Origin: Candidatus Omnitrophota bacterium
GTDB lineage: Bacteria; Omnitrophota; Gorgyraeia; 1-14-0-20-64-10
Reading direction: 5' to 3'
DNA: 18,782 bases
Assembly: GCA_023248095.1 (NCBI GenBank)
Contig: JAHFFF010000009.1
Coordinates: 1 to 18,782, forward strand
In this document: positions 1-6,996 of the stretch, piece after piece
How positions within the stretch are numbered: position 1 is the first letter of the stretch
Layout: each line of letters starts with the position of its first letter
The notes under the pieces: model-generated
The model's database searches: none
Told to the model about the DNA's origin: nothing
What the model saw: the letters and a program-made list of their open reading frames with translations, nothing else
Position numbers and translations under genes: made by a program

Positions 1-6
1 CGGATT

Positions 7-762
7 GTGATGAAGACCGAGGAGGGAGAAAAGACGGTCCTGCGAAATCAGATTGAGGAGGTGTTCTATTCCGAGCCCGAACGGAATTACCTGTATCTGG
101 GCAATCAGGCCTTGGAAGAGGGGGACCTTTCTTCAGCCAAGGGATTTTTCCAAAAGGCCTTGCAGATCAATCTCCACTTGCAGGAGGCGGAAGACGCACT
201 TGCCCGCACCGCCGACTTGGAAAAAAAGATGGGTTTCAAGGACAAGCAAATATCCAGTCCACTTGCGGCGCTGGATGAAAAATGGGGACTCATTCTCCAG
301 GCCGGTGCCGATCTTGTCACCGTAGCCGAAGTCCCGTTGGGTTCTCTGGCGCAGCGGGTCGGCCTGGCCGCTGGAGATGGTTTGGTGAGTAGCTGGAGCA
401 GTTCTTTGGCGTTCATGTCGCCGGATCAAGTGGCAGCGGAACTTTGGGGGCCGCCTGGAAGCAAACTGAAACTTACGATTCAGCGCCAGATCCAGCTGTC
501 CGGCGCTTCTGCGGCCCCGCCGGGGCTTTGGCCGGGTATAAAACTGGGCATGGAGCCGATGGGATTGACGGTTTCGAATACGGAGAGCTCCGTTTCTGTG
601 GCAGCGCTTGCCGGGCTTCGGCCGGGCGACCGAATCGTTGCCATCAACCGCCAGTCTACCCGCTACATCTCCTTGGCCAACGCTCGACGAGAGATAGACA
701 AGGGTAAGGAAAAGGGTTTGAGCTTGGTAATCCATCGCGATCTTTTTCTGATTAGAGAATAG
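7..762 (+). CDS. TPR and tandem PDZ-domain protein (possibly 5'-truncated)
   Basis: About 251 aa, with no signal peptide or membrane segment in the visible part. Residues about 26-75 form a TPR-like helical hairpin (LGNQALEEGDLSSAKGFFQK is the core). Two PDZ-like modules follow: about 88-160 (PLGSLAQRVGLAAGD, the usual 'A-x-x-A-G-L-x-x-G-D' turn) and about 175-248 (AALAGLRPGDRIVAIN). PDZ domains bind C-terminal or extended peptides and TPRs bind proteins, so a scaffold or adaptor role is inferred; no protease or kinase domain is seen. The reading frame is open back to base 1, so the true start may lie outside the window. GTG at 7 and ATG at 10 are only the first candidates. The stop overlaps the ribosome binding site (AGGAGG, 761-766) of the HAMP gene downstream, so the two are almost certainly co-expressed. 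The partner it scaffolds is unknown. Confidence 0.8.
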   Translation: MMKTEEGEKTVLRNQIEEVFYSEPERNYLYLGNQALEEGDLSSAKGFFQKALQINLHLQEAEDALARTADLEKKMGFKDKQISSPLAALDEKWGLILQAGADLVTVAEVPLGSLAQRVGLAAGDGLVSSWSSSLAFMSPDQVAAELWGPPGSKLKLTIQRQIQLSGASAAPPGLWPGIKLGMEPMGLTVSNTESSVSVAALAGLRPGDRIVAINRQSTRYISLANARREIDKGKEKGLSLVIHRDLFLIRE

Positions 763-772
763 GAGGAATCGG

Positions 773-1342
773 ATGACAGAGAAATTCAAGCGTACCCATT
801 ACATAACTGATTTGTCCATACAGTTGCGTTACCTCGGTGTGACGCTGGCCGTCTTGGTGGCTTTTCTGGTCGTCTCCGTCTGGGTGGTGTACATCACCGG
901 CTGGTCGCATTTGGTGGAGCGTCTGTCTCAGATCTATCCACAAGGCAGGCTGGTTGAGATCCTCCGTTTGATCTATCTGAGGCTGGCCATCGGGTTCGTT
1001 GCTCTGTTGCCGGTGGCGTTGGGGCTGACCCTCTATTTGTCCCATACGGTGGCAGGGCCCCTCGTCAGGATCAAGCGGTACCTGCGGTTGATGGCCCGAG
1101 GGGACTTTGATCTGGCTCCCCTGGTCCTCAGGCGTTTTGATGAATTGAAGGACGTGGCGGATCTCATCAATGACATTACCTCGAAGCTGGGGCCTCGGCT
1201 TCAAGAGAGGCGAAAGCTGATTGAATCTCTGCAGACGACGGCCCAGGCCCTGCGGCACGATCTGCAGCGCCTTCCCTCCACAGGGCAGGAGATTCACCGC
1301 AAGGTGAATTACCTGACCGATACCCTGAGGATCTTGGAGTGA
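773..1342 (+). CDS. Two-TM inner-membrane HAMP-domain protein without output domain
   Basis: 189 aa with start ATG 773, six bases after a strong AGGAGG. Membrane segments lie at about 20-42 and 68-90, separated by only about 25 residues, so there is almost no periplasmic sensor. A HAMP domain follows at about 88-142, starting at HTVAGPLVRIKRYLRLMARG and containing the conserved DEL at 123-125. Residues 143-189 are a predicted helical/coiled-coil tail. HAMP domains relay conformational signals to kinase, cyclase or chemotaxis output domains. None is present, so the protein probably signals by partner binding or forms a membrane scaffold. The gene is 10 bases after the TPR-PDZ gene and 36 bases before the first TMTC-like gene, which suggests one operon. 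HAMP assignment is confident; the role is not known. Confidence 0.82.
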   Translation: MTEKFKRTHYITDLSIQLRYLGVTLAVLVAFLVVSVWVVYITGWSHLVERLSQIYPQGRLVEILRLIYLRLAIGFVALLPVALGLTLYLSHTVAGPLVRIKRYLRLMARGDFDLAPLVLRRFDELKDVADLINDITSKLGPRLQERRKLIESLQTTAQALRHDLQRLPSTGQEIHRKVNYLTDTLRILE

Positions 1343-1378
1343 GTAGACGGAATTTGGAGGCAGCCAGGGCCTGAGGTA

Positions 1379-3349
1379 ATGGCCCATTGCTTGCGTCGAT
1401 TGCTGCCCCTTTTTCTCCTTCTTGGGGCCATGCTGGGGGTCTACCAACCCAGCTTCTCAGGCGAGTTTGTTTTTGACGACCGCGGCAACATCCTCCAGAA
1501 CCCACGCCTTGGAACCCTCTGGCCCCCATGGGGGCCGATGGCTCACTCTTCTCGACCCCTGACCCAGCTTACCTTTGCCCTCAATTACGCCCTGGGACAA
1601 GGGAACGTTTTCGGCTATCACCTGGTGAATCTGCTCATCCACCTGTTGGCCACCCTGGTCCTCTTTGGGATCCTGCGCAGGACCTTCACCACAAGGCCTC
1701 TCCTTTCCCGTTACGGGGCTATCCGGACCCCTCTGGCGACCGCCATTGCCCTTGTTTGGGCAATTCACCCGATCCAGACGGCCAGTGTTACCTACATCGT
1801 CCAACGTGCAGAATCACTCATGGGTCTTTTCTACCTTCTCACCCTCTATTGTTCTCTGCGGAGCTTCGGGGCTCCCTCCCACCGACTCTGGCCGAAACTG
1901 GCGATCGCTGCCTGCTTTCTAGGGATGTTAAGCAAACCGATCATGGTCACTGCCCCCCTGCTTATCCTTCTCTACGACCGCGCCTTCTTCTTAACACCCT
2001 TCAAGCAACTGCTCTCGAAACGCAAAGGTCTCTACGGGGGTCTTGCCGCGACGTGGGGGATCCTCCTGATCATCCTTCTGCTTCCCCATGAGTCGGTCCA
2101 TTCGGTTGGCGAAGAAGCAGGGTTTTCCCCGCTCCAATACGCGGCTACCCAGCCGGGGGTTCTGCTGCACTACCTCAAGCTGGTCTTCTGGCCGCATCCT
2201 CTTCTTCTCGATCCGCAGTGGCCGCCCCTTCAAGATTTCAGGCAGTTTCTTCTTCCCGGTATTCCTGTGGGCCTTCTTCTTCTGGCTACCCTGCTCAGTC
2301 TTCGCCCTTACCCACAACTTTCTTACCTGGGAGCCTGGTTCTTTCTGATCTTAGCCCCTACCTCCAGTTTTTTTCCTTTAAATGATCCTGCCTACGAACA
2401 CCGAATGTATCTACCCCTGCTCGCCCCCATCACCCTTACCCTCCTGGGAGGCTGGGAGATTCTTCGCCGCGGGATCTCCTCCCCTGCTCTTCAAAAATCT
2501 CTTGCCTGCACCCTTCTCATCGCCGCAGCCCTTCCTCTTGGCTGGCGCACCCGAGAAAGGAACAGGGAATATCAGGACGAAGCCACCCTTTGGGGGCAGG
2601 TCCTTGCCCAGTACCCTTCGAGTACCCGAGCCCTGCTCAACCTGGGGGAGGCCCTTTTTCGGCAGGGCAAGTCGGAGGAGGCGATTTTTTACTACCTCAA
2701 GGTCTTGAAGATCGAACCCAAGGATGTCACTGCCCGCTACAACCTTGGGCTTGCCCTGCATAAGCAGGGAAAACTTGCAGAGGCGATTTCTCACTATCAA
2801 CAGGCCTTAGGGATCAATCCCTCTTCGGCAGAGGTACTTAACGATCTGGGTCGTGTCCTCTTTGACGAACAAAAGCAAGATCAATCCATTTCTTACTATC
2901 GTAAGGCTCTCGAGATTCAGCCTAACTTCGCGGACGCCCATGTCAATCTTGGTGTTGTTCTCTACAATCAGGGAAGGCTGGAAGAGGCGATCGATCACTA
3001 TCGCCAGGCGCTCAAGATTGATCCGCAGCTCCTCGACGCCCATTACAACCTCGGGCTAGCCCTTTCCGATTGGGGAAAATTCGAGGAGGCGATCCAGCAT
3101 TTCTCGCAGGCCTTGCGCCTCAAGCCTTCTGATCTGGAGGTCCGAACTGATTTGGGGGTTGCCTATCTTGAACAGGGCCGATATGAAAAGGCCCTTCAAG
3201 AGCTTTCACTGGTTCTTCGCCAAGATCCCAACAATTTCAGAGCTCATCACAACCTGGGGCTCGTTCTAAGGAAGCTAGGGCGTAGCGATGAAGCGAACCG
3301 GCATTTTGAGGCTGCTCAAAAGGCCAAAGGGACATCCTCCTCAGATTAA
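1379..3349 (+). CDS. TMTC-like polytopic membrane glycosyltransferase with C-terminal TPRs (copy 1)
   Basis: 656 aa. Residues about 8-395 are polytopic membrane and resemble the GT-C/TMTC (DUF1736-type) family. There is an acidic pair D33-D34 (FVFDDRGNI) in the first extracytoplasmic loop, where GT-C enzymes hold catalytic acids. HPIQTASVTYIVQRAESL lies at about 130-147 and EHRMYLPLL at 340-348. About seven TPRs follow from about 413 to 648, with NLG-x-x-L-x-x-x-G-x-x-x-E-A-I spacing. Eukaryotic TMTC proteins are O-mannosyltransferases that use a lipid-linked sugar. Transfer of a sugar to an exported protein or glycan is therefore inferred, with the TPRs probably selecting the acceptor. ATG 1379 has only a weak GAGGT close upstream. 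The membrane half is nearly identical in DNA to the next gene, while the TPR half is not. The substrate is unknown. Confidence 0.83.
   Translation: MAHCLRRLLPLFLLLGAMLGVYQPSFSGEFVFDDRGNILQNPRLGTLWPPWGPMAHSSRPLTQLTFALNYALGQGNVFGYHLVNLLIHLLATLVLFGILRRTFTTRPLLSRYGAIRTPLATAIALVWAIHPIQTASVTYIVQRAESLMGLFYLLTLYCSLRSFGAPSHRLWPKLAIAACFLGMLSKPIMVTAPLLILLYDRAFFLTPFKQLLSKRKGLYGGLAATWGILLIILLLPHESVHSVGEEAGFSPLQYAATQPGVLLHYLKLVFWPHPLLLDPQWPPLQDFRQFLLPGIPVGLLLLATLLSLRPYPQLSYLGAWFFLILAPTSSFFPLNDPAYEHRMYLPLLAPITLTLLGGWEILRRGISSPALQKSLACTLLIAAALPLGWRTRERNREYQDEATLWGQVLAQYPSSTRALLNLGEALFRQGKSEEAIFYYLKVLKIEPKDVTARYNLGLALHKQGKLAEAISHYQQALGINPSSAEVLNDLGRVLFDEQKQDQSISYYRKALEIQPNFADAHVNLGVVLYNQGRLEEAIDHYRQALKIDPQLLDAHYNLGLALSDWGKFEEAIQHFSQALRLKPSDLEVRTDLGVAYLEQGRYEKALQELSLVLRQDPNNFRAHHNLGLVLRKLGRSDEANRHFEAAQKAKGTSSSD
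1390..2562 (+). repeat. Long direct repeat, copy 1 (membrane half of TMTC-like gene)
   Basis: Pairs with 3411-4583 at a constant offset of 2021 bases. By eye there are about ten mismatches between 1390 and 1612, none from 1613 to 2541 (about 929 bp), then one at 2542. Similarity collapses to ordinary paralogue level after about 2562. The upstream non-coding sequence is not shared. This indicates recent gene conversion or segmental duplication limited to the catalytic/membrane part of the gene. Confidence 0.95.
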
Positions 3350-3399
3350 GGCCCAGCTTACCTTGACAGGCTAGGGGTCTTCCTGTAACCTGGTCATTG

Positions 3400-5472
3400 G
3401 TGGTCACTTTCTTGCGTCGATTGCTGCCCTTTTTTCTCCTCCTTGGGGCCATTCTCGGGTTCTACCAACCCAGCTTCTCAGGCGAGTTTGTTTTTGACGA
3501 CCGCGGCAACATCCTCCAGAACCCTCGCCTTAGAACCCTCTGGCCCCCATGGGGGCCGATGGCTCACTCTTCTCGACCCCTGACCCAGCTTACCTTTGCC
3601 CTCAATTACGCCCTGGGACAAGGAAACGTCTTTGGCTATCACCTGGTGAATCTGCTCATCCACCTGTTGGCCACCCTGGTCCTCTTTGGGATCCTGCGCA
3701 GGACCTTCACCACAAGGCCTCTCCTTTCCCGTTACGGGGCTATCCGGACCCCTCTGGCGACCGCCATTGCCCTTGTTTGGGCAATTCACCCGATCCAGAC
3801 GGCCAGTGTTACCTACATCGTCCAACGTGCAGAATCACTCATGGGTCTTTTCTACCTTCTCACCCTCTATTGTTCTCTGCGGAGCTTCGGGGCTCCCTCC
3901 CACCGACTCTGGCCGAAACTGGCGATCGCTGCCTGCTTTCTAGGGATGTTAAGCAAACCGATCATGGTCACTGCCCCCCTGCTTATCCTTCTCTACGACC
4001 GCGCCTTCTTCTTAACACCCTTCAAGCAACTGCTCTCGAAACGCAAAGGTCTCTACGGGGGTCTTGCCGCGACGTGGGGGATCCTCCTGATCATCCTTCT
4101 GCTTCCCCATGAGTCGGTCCATTCGGTTGGCGAAGAAGCAGGGTTTTCCCCGCTCCAATACGCGGCTACCCAGCCGGGGGTTCTGCTGCACTACCTCAAG
4201 CTGGTCTTCTGGCCGCATCCTCTTCTTCTCGATCCGCAGTGGCCGCCCCTTCAAGATTTCAGGCAGTTTCTTCTTCCCGGTATTCCTGTGGGCCTTCTTC
4301 TTCTGGCTACCCTGCTCAGTCTTCGCCCTTACCCACAACTTTCTTACCTGGGAGCCTGGTTCTTTCTGATCTTAGCCCCTACCTCCAGTTTTTTTCCTTT
4401 AAATGATCCTGCCTACGAACACCGAATGTATCTACCCCTGCTCGCCCCCATCACCCTTACCCTCCTGGGAGGCTGGGAGATTCTTCGCCGCGGGATCTCC
4501 TCCCCTGCTCTTCAAAAATCTCTTGCCTGCACCCTTCTCATCGCCGCAGCCCTTCCTCTTGGGTGGCGCACCCGAGAAAGGAATAAGGAGTATAAAGACG
4601 GGACCACTCTCTGGAAGCAAATCGTTGATCAACGTCCTTCCAATGCGCGGGGTCTTCATAACCTTGGGGAGACGCTCTATCGGAAGGGAAGAGTCGAGGA
4701 GGCCATTACCTTATACCGTAAGGCCATTGAGATTGAGCCGATTTATCCAACGGCCCTCTATAACCTTGGGCTTGCCCTGGCCAAACAGGGCCGAGCGAAG
4801 GAAGCAATTCCTTCTTATCGTCGTTCCCTGGAAATTGAGCCCAACTCTCCAGAATGCCATTATCAACTGGGGCTTGCCCTTGCTGGTCAGGGAAGCAATG
4901 GGGAAGCGACCGCCTGTTTCCAAGAAGCTGTAAAGCTGCGCCCCCTGTATCCAGAGGCCCATTATCAACTCGGGATTGCCTTGGAAAAACAGGGAAGATT
5001 TCAAGAGGCCGCCGCTCATCTCCAACAGGCGCAGGAGTATCGGCGCAATGAGGAAACTCGGCATGTTAACCAGGGGGCTGCCCTCCTCAATCAGGGGAGG
5101 TTTGGGGAGGCGGTTCAACAATTTCAGCAGGCACTGGAGGTAAATCCTCAGAGTTTGGTTGCCCACTATAATCTGGGCCTTGCCCTCTTGAATCAAGGAA
5201 ATCCCGAGGAAGCCATTGGCCACTTTTCTTATGCCCTCGCTATTGATCCCGGCGATGTGGAGACCCGAATCGAGCTTGGGGTTGCTCTCCTGCAGCAGGG
5301 AAGGGATCATGAATCGGCCGAAGAGTTTTTCGAGGTCCTTCGCCAAAATCCTAACAACCCCAGAGCGCACCACAACCTTGCAGTAGTTCTCAGGAAGATG
5401 GGCCGTACCGAGGAAGCGGCCAAACACCGTGATGCCGAGACCCATCCCAAGAAACGCCTTGGGGCCCCTTAG
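3400..5472 (+). CDS. TMTC-like polytopic membrane glycosyltransferase with C-terminal TPRs (copy 2)
   Basis: 690 aa from GTG 3400. This start is chosen because it aligns exactly with ATG 1379 of copy 1 (offset 2021); TTG 3397 one codon earlier is the alternative. The membrane half (to about residue 395) is almost identical to copy 1: D33-D34 pair, HPIQTASVTYIVQRAESL, EHRMYLPLL. The TPR half differs clearly and has about eight repeats (for example ALYNLGLALAKQGRAKEAI, AHYNLGLALLNQGNPEEAI), one more than copy 1, with a short basic/proline tail. The same chemistry with a different partner or acceptor specificity is inferred. It lies 50 bases after copy 1 on the same strand, with no convincing Shine-Dalgarno. 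It could also work on lipid-linked glycans or exported proteins; no substrate can be assigned. Confidence 0.83.
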   Translation: MVTFLRRLLPFFLLLGAILGFYQPSFSGEFVFDDRGNILQNPRLRTLWPPWGPMAHSSRPLTQLTFALNYALGQGNVFGYHLVNLLIHLLATLVLFGILRRTFTTRPLLSRYGAIRTPLATAIALVWAIHPIQTASVTYIVQRAESLMGLFYLLTLYCSLRSFGAPSHRLWPKLAIAACFLGMLSKPIMVTAPLLILLYDRAFFLTPFKQLLSKRKGLYGGLAATWGILLIILLLPHESVHSVGEEAGFSPLQYAATQPGVLLHYLKLVFWPHPLLLDPQWPPLQDFRQFLLPGIPVGLLLLATLLSLRPYPQLSYLGAWFFLILAPTSSFFPLNDPAYEHRMYLPLLAPITLTLLGGWEILRRGISSPALQKSLACTLLIAAALPLGWRTRERNKEYKDGTTLWKQIVDQRPSNARGLHNLGETLYRKGRVEEAITLYRKAIEIEPIYPTALYNLGLALAKQGRAKEAIPSYRRSLEIEPNSPECHYQLGLALAGQGSNGEATACFQEAVKLRPLYPEAHYQLGIALEKQGRFQEAAAHLQQAQEYRRNEETRHVNQGAALLNQGRFGEAVQQFQQALEVNPQSLVAHYNLGLALLNQGNPEEAIGHFSYALAIDPGDVETRIELGVALLQQGRDHESAEEFFEVLRQNPNNPRAHHNLAVVLRKMGRTEEAAKHRDAETHPKKRLGAP
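3411..4583 (+). repeat. Long direct repeat, copy 2 (membrane half of TMTC-like gene)
   Basis: Second copy of the 1390-2562 segment at offset 2021. The part 3634-4562 reads as identical to 1613-2541 by eye. It begins at about the fourth codon of the gene and ends just before the TPR array. A repeat this long and this identical is a target for homologous recombination and a likely cause of assembly collapse. Confidence 0.95.
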
Positions 5473-5478
5473 GGTCTC

Positions 5479-5508
5479 TTGACGTTCGACCGGTGCTCGT
5501 GGTAAAAA
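5479..5508 (+). promoter_or_regulatory. Candidate sigma70-type promoter for the DGxxD-repeat/nagB operon
   Basis: TTGACG (5479-5484, 5/6 to the -35 consensus) is followed after 18 bases by TAAAAA (5503-5508, 4/6 to the -10) inside an A/T-rich patch (5503-5516) that stands out from its GC-rich surroundings. It starts 7 bases after the stop of the second TMTC-like gene. Transcription would begin near 5515, leaving a leader of about 65 bases. Seen by eye only. Confidence 0.35.
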
Positions 5509-5540
5509 TATATTTTGCCCCGTGTTCTACATCACAAAGC

Positions 5541-5584
5541 ACAGAGAGCAATTCCCAATACACAGGAGGGTTTTCATCAGAATG
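5541..5584 (+). repeat. Leader repeat, copy 1 (upstream of DGxxD-repeat gene)
   Basis: The block ACAGAGAG, AATTCCC, ACAGGAGGG, TTTTCATCAG, AATGG closely parallels 6184-6226 in front of nagB. It contains the Shine-Dalgarno GGAGG (5565-5569) and the start codon ATG 5582, with an unusually long spacer of 12 bases. It is an imperfect repeat of about 44 bases and could be a duplicated translation-initiation region. Confidence 0.45.
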
Positions 5585-6172
5585 GGGATGATCATGAAGA
5601 AAGCTGCCAAGCGTTGGTGGTGGGTGCTATGCGCTGTGATTTTTCTATCCGCCACACCCTCTACTCTGAATGCGGCTGAACCGGAGCGCAAACCGAACGC
5701 TCCTGAGTCGGCGCGGAAGGAGGCACAGGACACCAACAAGGACGGCAAGCCGGACGAGTGGAGGTATTACCAAGGCAAGACGTTGGTGCGCATCGAAAAG
5801 GATAAGGATCACAACGGCCGGGTGGATCTCTGGCTTTACCTGGAGGACGGAAAGACGGATCGGGCTGAGGTGGACCGCAATGGAGATGGGAAGCCGGATA
5901 TGGAACGGCTCATGACGATTGACGGGAAATCTGACAAGGAACGGGCAGACCTCAATTTTGACGGGAAATGGGATGCCTGGAGCTTTTATAAGAATGGGGT
6001 CAAAGAGTTCATGATTGTGGACAAGAACTACGACGGCCGGCCCGATGCCTGGTTCCACTACGCACCTGATGGGATCAAGATTCTGGGAGCCACTATGGAT
6101 GACAACCACGACGGGAAGCCGGATCGAACACTCGGAACGGTTCCGAAGGGTGAGACGCGAGAGCCTTGGTGA
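5582..6172 (+). CDS. Exported protein with six tandem DxNxDGxxD acidic repeats
   Basis: 196 aa from ATG 5582, 12 bases after GGAGG. The frame is open back to 5522 but lacks a better start; ATG 5588 and 5594 are alternatives. Residues about 6-31 form a Sec signal peptide (KKAAKRWWWVLCAVIFLSAT, cleavage near LNA-AEP). Six repeats of 24-26 residues begin at D50, D74, D98, D123, D147 and D173. Each carries a D-x-N/D-x-D/N-G-x-x-D loop, and most continue into W-x-x-Y/F and a short beta-like segment. The loops resemble EF-hand or thrombospondin-type-3 calcium sites, so calcium-dependent folding in the periplasm or at the surface is inferred. It is 51 bases upstream of nagB and shares a similar leader, suggesting co-transcription. 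No enzymatic domain is seen. The function is unknown. Confidence 0.8.
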   Translation: MGMIMKKAAKRWWWVLCAVIFLSATPSTLNAAEPERKPNAPESARKEAQDTNKDGKPDEWRYYQGKTLVRIEKDKDHNGRVDLWLYLEDGKTDRAEVDRNGDGKPDMERLMTIDGKSDKERADLNFDGKWDAWSFYKNGVKEFMIVDKNYDGRPDAWFHYAPDGIKILGATMDDNHDGKPDRTLGTVPKGETREPW

Positions 6173-6183
6173 GTCCAGAAAAA

Positions 6184-6226
6184 CAGAGAGAGTAATTTCC
6201 AACAGAGGAGGATTTTTTTTAGAATG
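6184..6226 (+). repeat. Leader repeat, copy 2 (upstream of nagB)
   Basis: This counterpart of 5541-5584 contains ACAGAGAG, AATTTCC, ACAGAGGAGGA, a T8 run and AGAATGG. The Shine-Dalgarno GAGGAGG (6205-6211) lies 12 bases from ATG 6224, again a long spacer filled by a T-rich stretch. The shared order of blocks suggests duplication of the initiation region, though purine-rich Shine-Dalgarno sequence alone accounts for part of the match. Confidence 0.45.
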
Positions 6227-6991
6227 GAAGTGATCATCAAGGAAACACCGGAAGAAATGTCCAGGTTGTCTGCGGAGTTGATCGCTGAGGTTATCCGACA
6301 CAAGCCTCGCGCAGTCCTTGGATTAGCTACAGGATCGACCCCCCTAGGGACCTACAAGGAGCTGATCCGGCTTCACAAGCAAGAGGGATTGGACTTCTCC
6401 CGCGTGGTGACCTTCAACCTCGATGAATACGTCGGCCTGGCCCACGATCATCCCCAGAGCTACCACTACTTTATGTGGGAGAATCTGTTCAAGCACATCA
6501 ACATCAACGCGAAAAACGTTCACATCCCGGATGGCACGGCCAAGGACATCCCCGGCTTCTGCCGGTGGTACGAAGAGCAGATGGTCAAGGCCGGCGGGTT
6601 GGACATTCAGCTGCTCGGAATTGGAGGCAATGGTCACATCGCCTTCAACGAGCCGGGTTCCTCTCTGGGATCTCGGACTCGGGTCAAGACGCTGGATGAA
6701 AAGACCCGGCAGGACAACGCCCGGTTCTTCCGTAGTTTGAACGAGGTTCCGAAGTACGCGATCACGATGGGCATCGGCACCATCATGGATTCCCGGCAGC
6801 TGATCCTGCTGGCCACCGGTTCCGGAAAGGCCGAAGCCATTCTCAGGACCTGCGAGGGGCCCATCACAGCGATGGTTCCTGCGACGATCGTTCAGCTCCA
6901 TCCCAAGGCGACGATCATCGTCGACAAGCAGGCCGCTTCCAAGCTCACTCGGGAGTATCCGGCAGAGCCGAGCGTACTCGTACTGGCGTAA
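6224..6991 (+). CDS. nagB: Glucosamine-6-phosphate deaminase
   Basis: 255 aa, the full length of the short NagB type (Bacillus-like), which lacks the C-terminal extension of the larger allosteric E. coli enzyme. It converts glucosamine 6-phosphate to fructose 6-phosphate and ammonia in the cytoplasm, the last step of amino-sugar catabolism. Seen: phosphate-binding loop LGLATGSTPLGTY (32-44), NLDEYVGL (65-72) with catalytic base D67, and GIGGNGHIAFNEPG (132-145) with H138 and E143. The N136 position is Asp in the E. coli enzyme but Asn in Bacillus-type enzymes, so it is not a defect. ATG 6224 is preceded by GAGGAGG. It ends 5 bases before the DUF4954-like gene, implying translational coupling. 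Identification is secure; whether it serves amino-sugar breakdown or recycling is inferred. Confidence 0.96.
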   Translation: MEVIIKETPEEMSRLSAELIAEVIRHKPRAVLGLATGSTPLGTYKELIRLHKQEGLDFSRVVTFNLDEYVGLAHDHPQSYHYFMWENLFKHININAKNVHIPDGTAKDIPGFCRWYEEQMVKAGGLDIQLLGIGGNGHIAFNEPGSSLGSRTRVKTLDEKTRQDNARFFRSLNEVPKYAITMGIGTIMDSRQLILLATGSGKAEAILRTCEGPITAMVPATIVQLHPKATIIVDKQAASKLTREYPAEPSVLVLA

Positions 6992-6996
6992 CTCCC

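Noticed and set aside
3363..3391. Perfect TTGACA (3363-3368) upstream of the second TMTC-like gene, as a promoter
   Set aside because: The -10 position (TAACCT, 17-base spacer) matches only 3/6, and transcription would begin at the start codon. It is more likely chance within a co-transcribed gap.
5461..5475. GGGGCCCC palindrome at the end of the second TMTC-like gene, as a terminator
   Set aside because: It is a perfect 8-mer palindrome with no loop and no following T-run, and it is part of the coding sequence.
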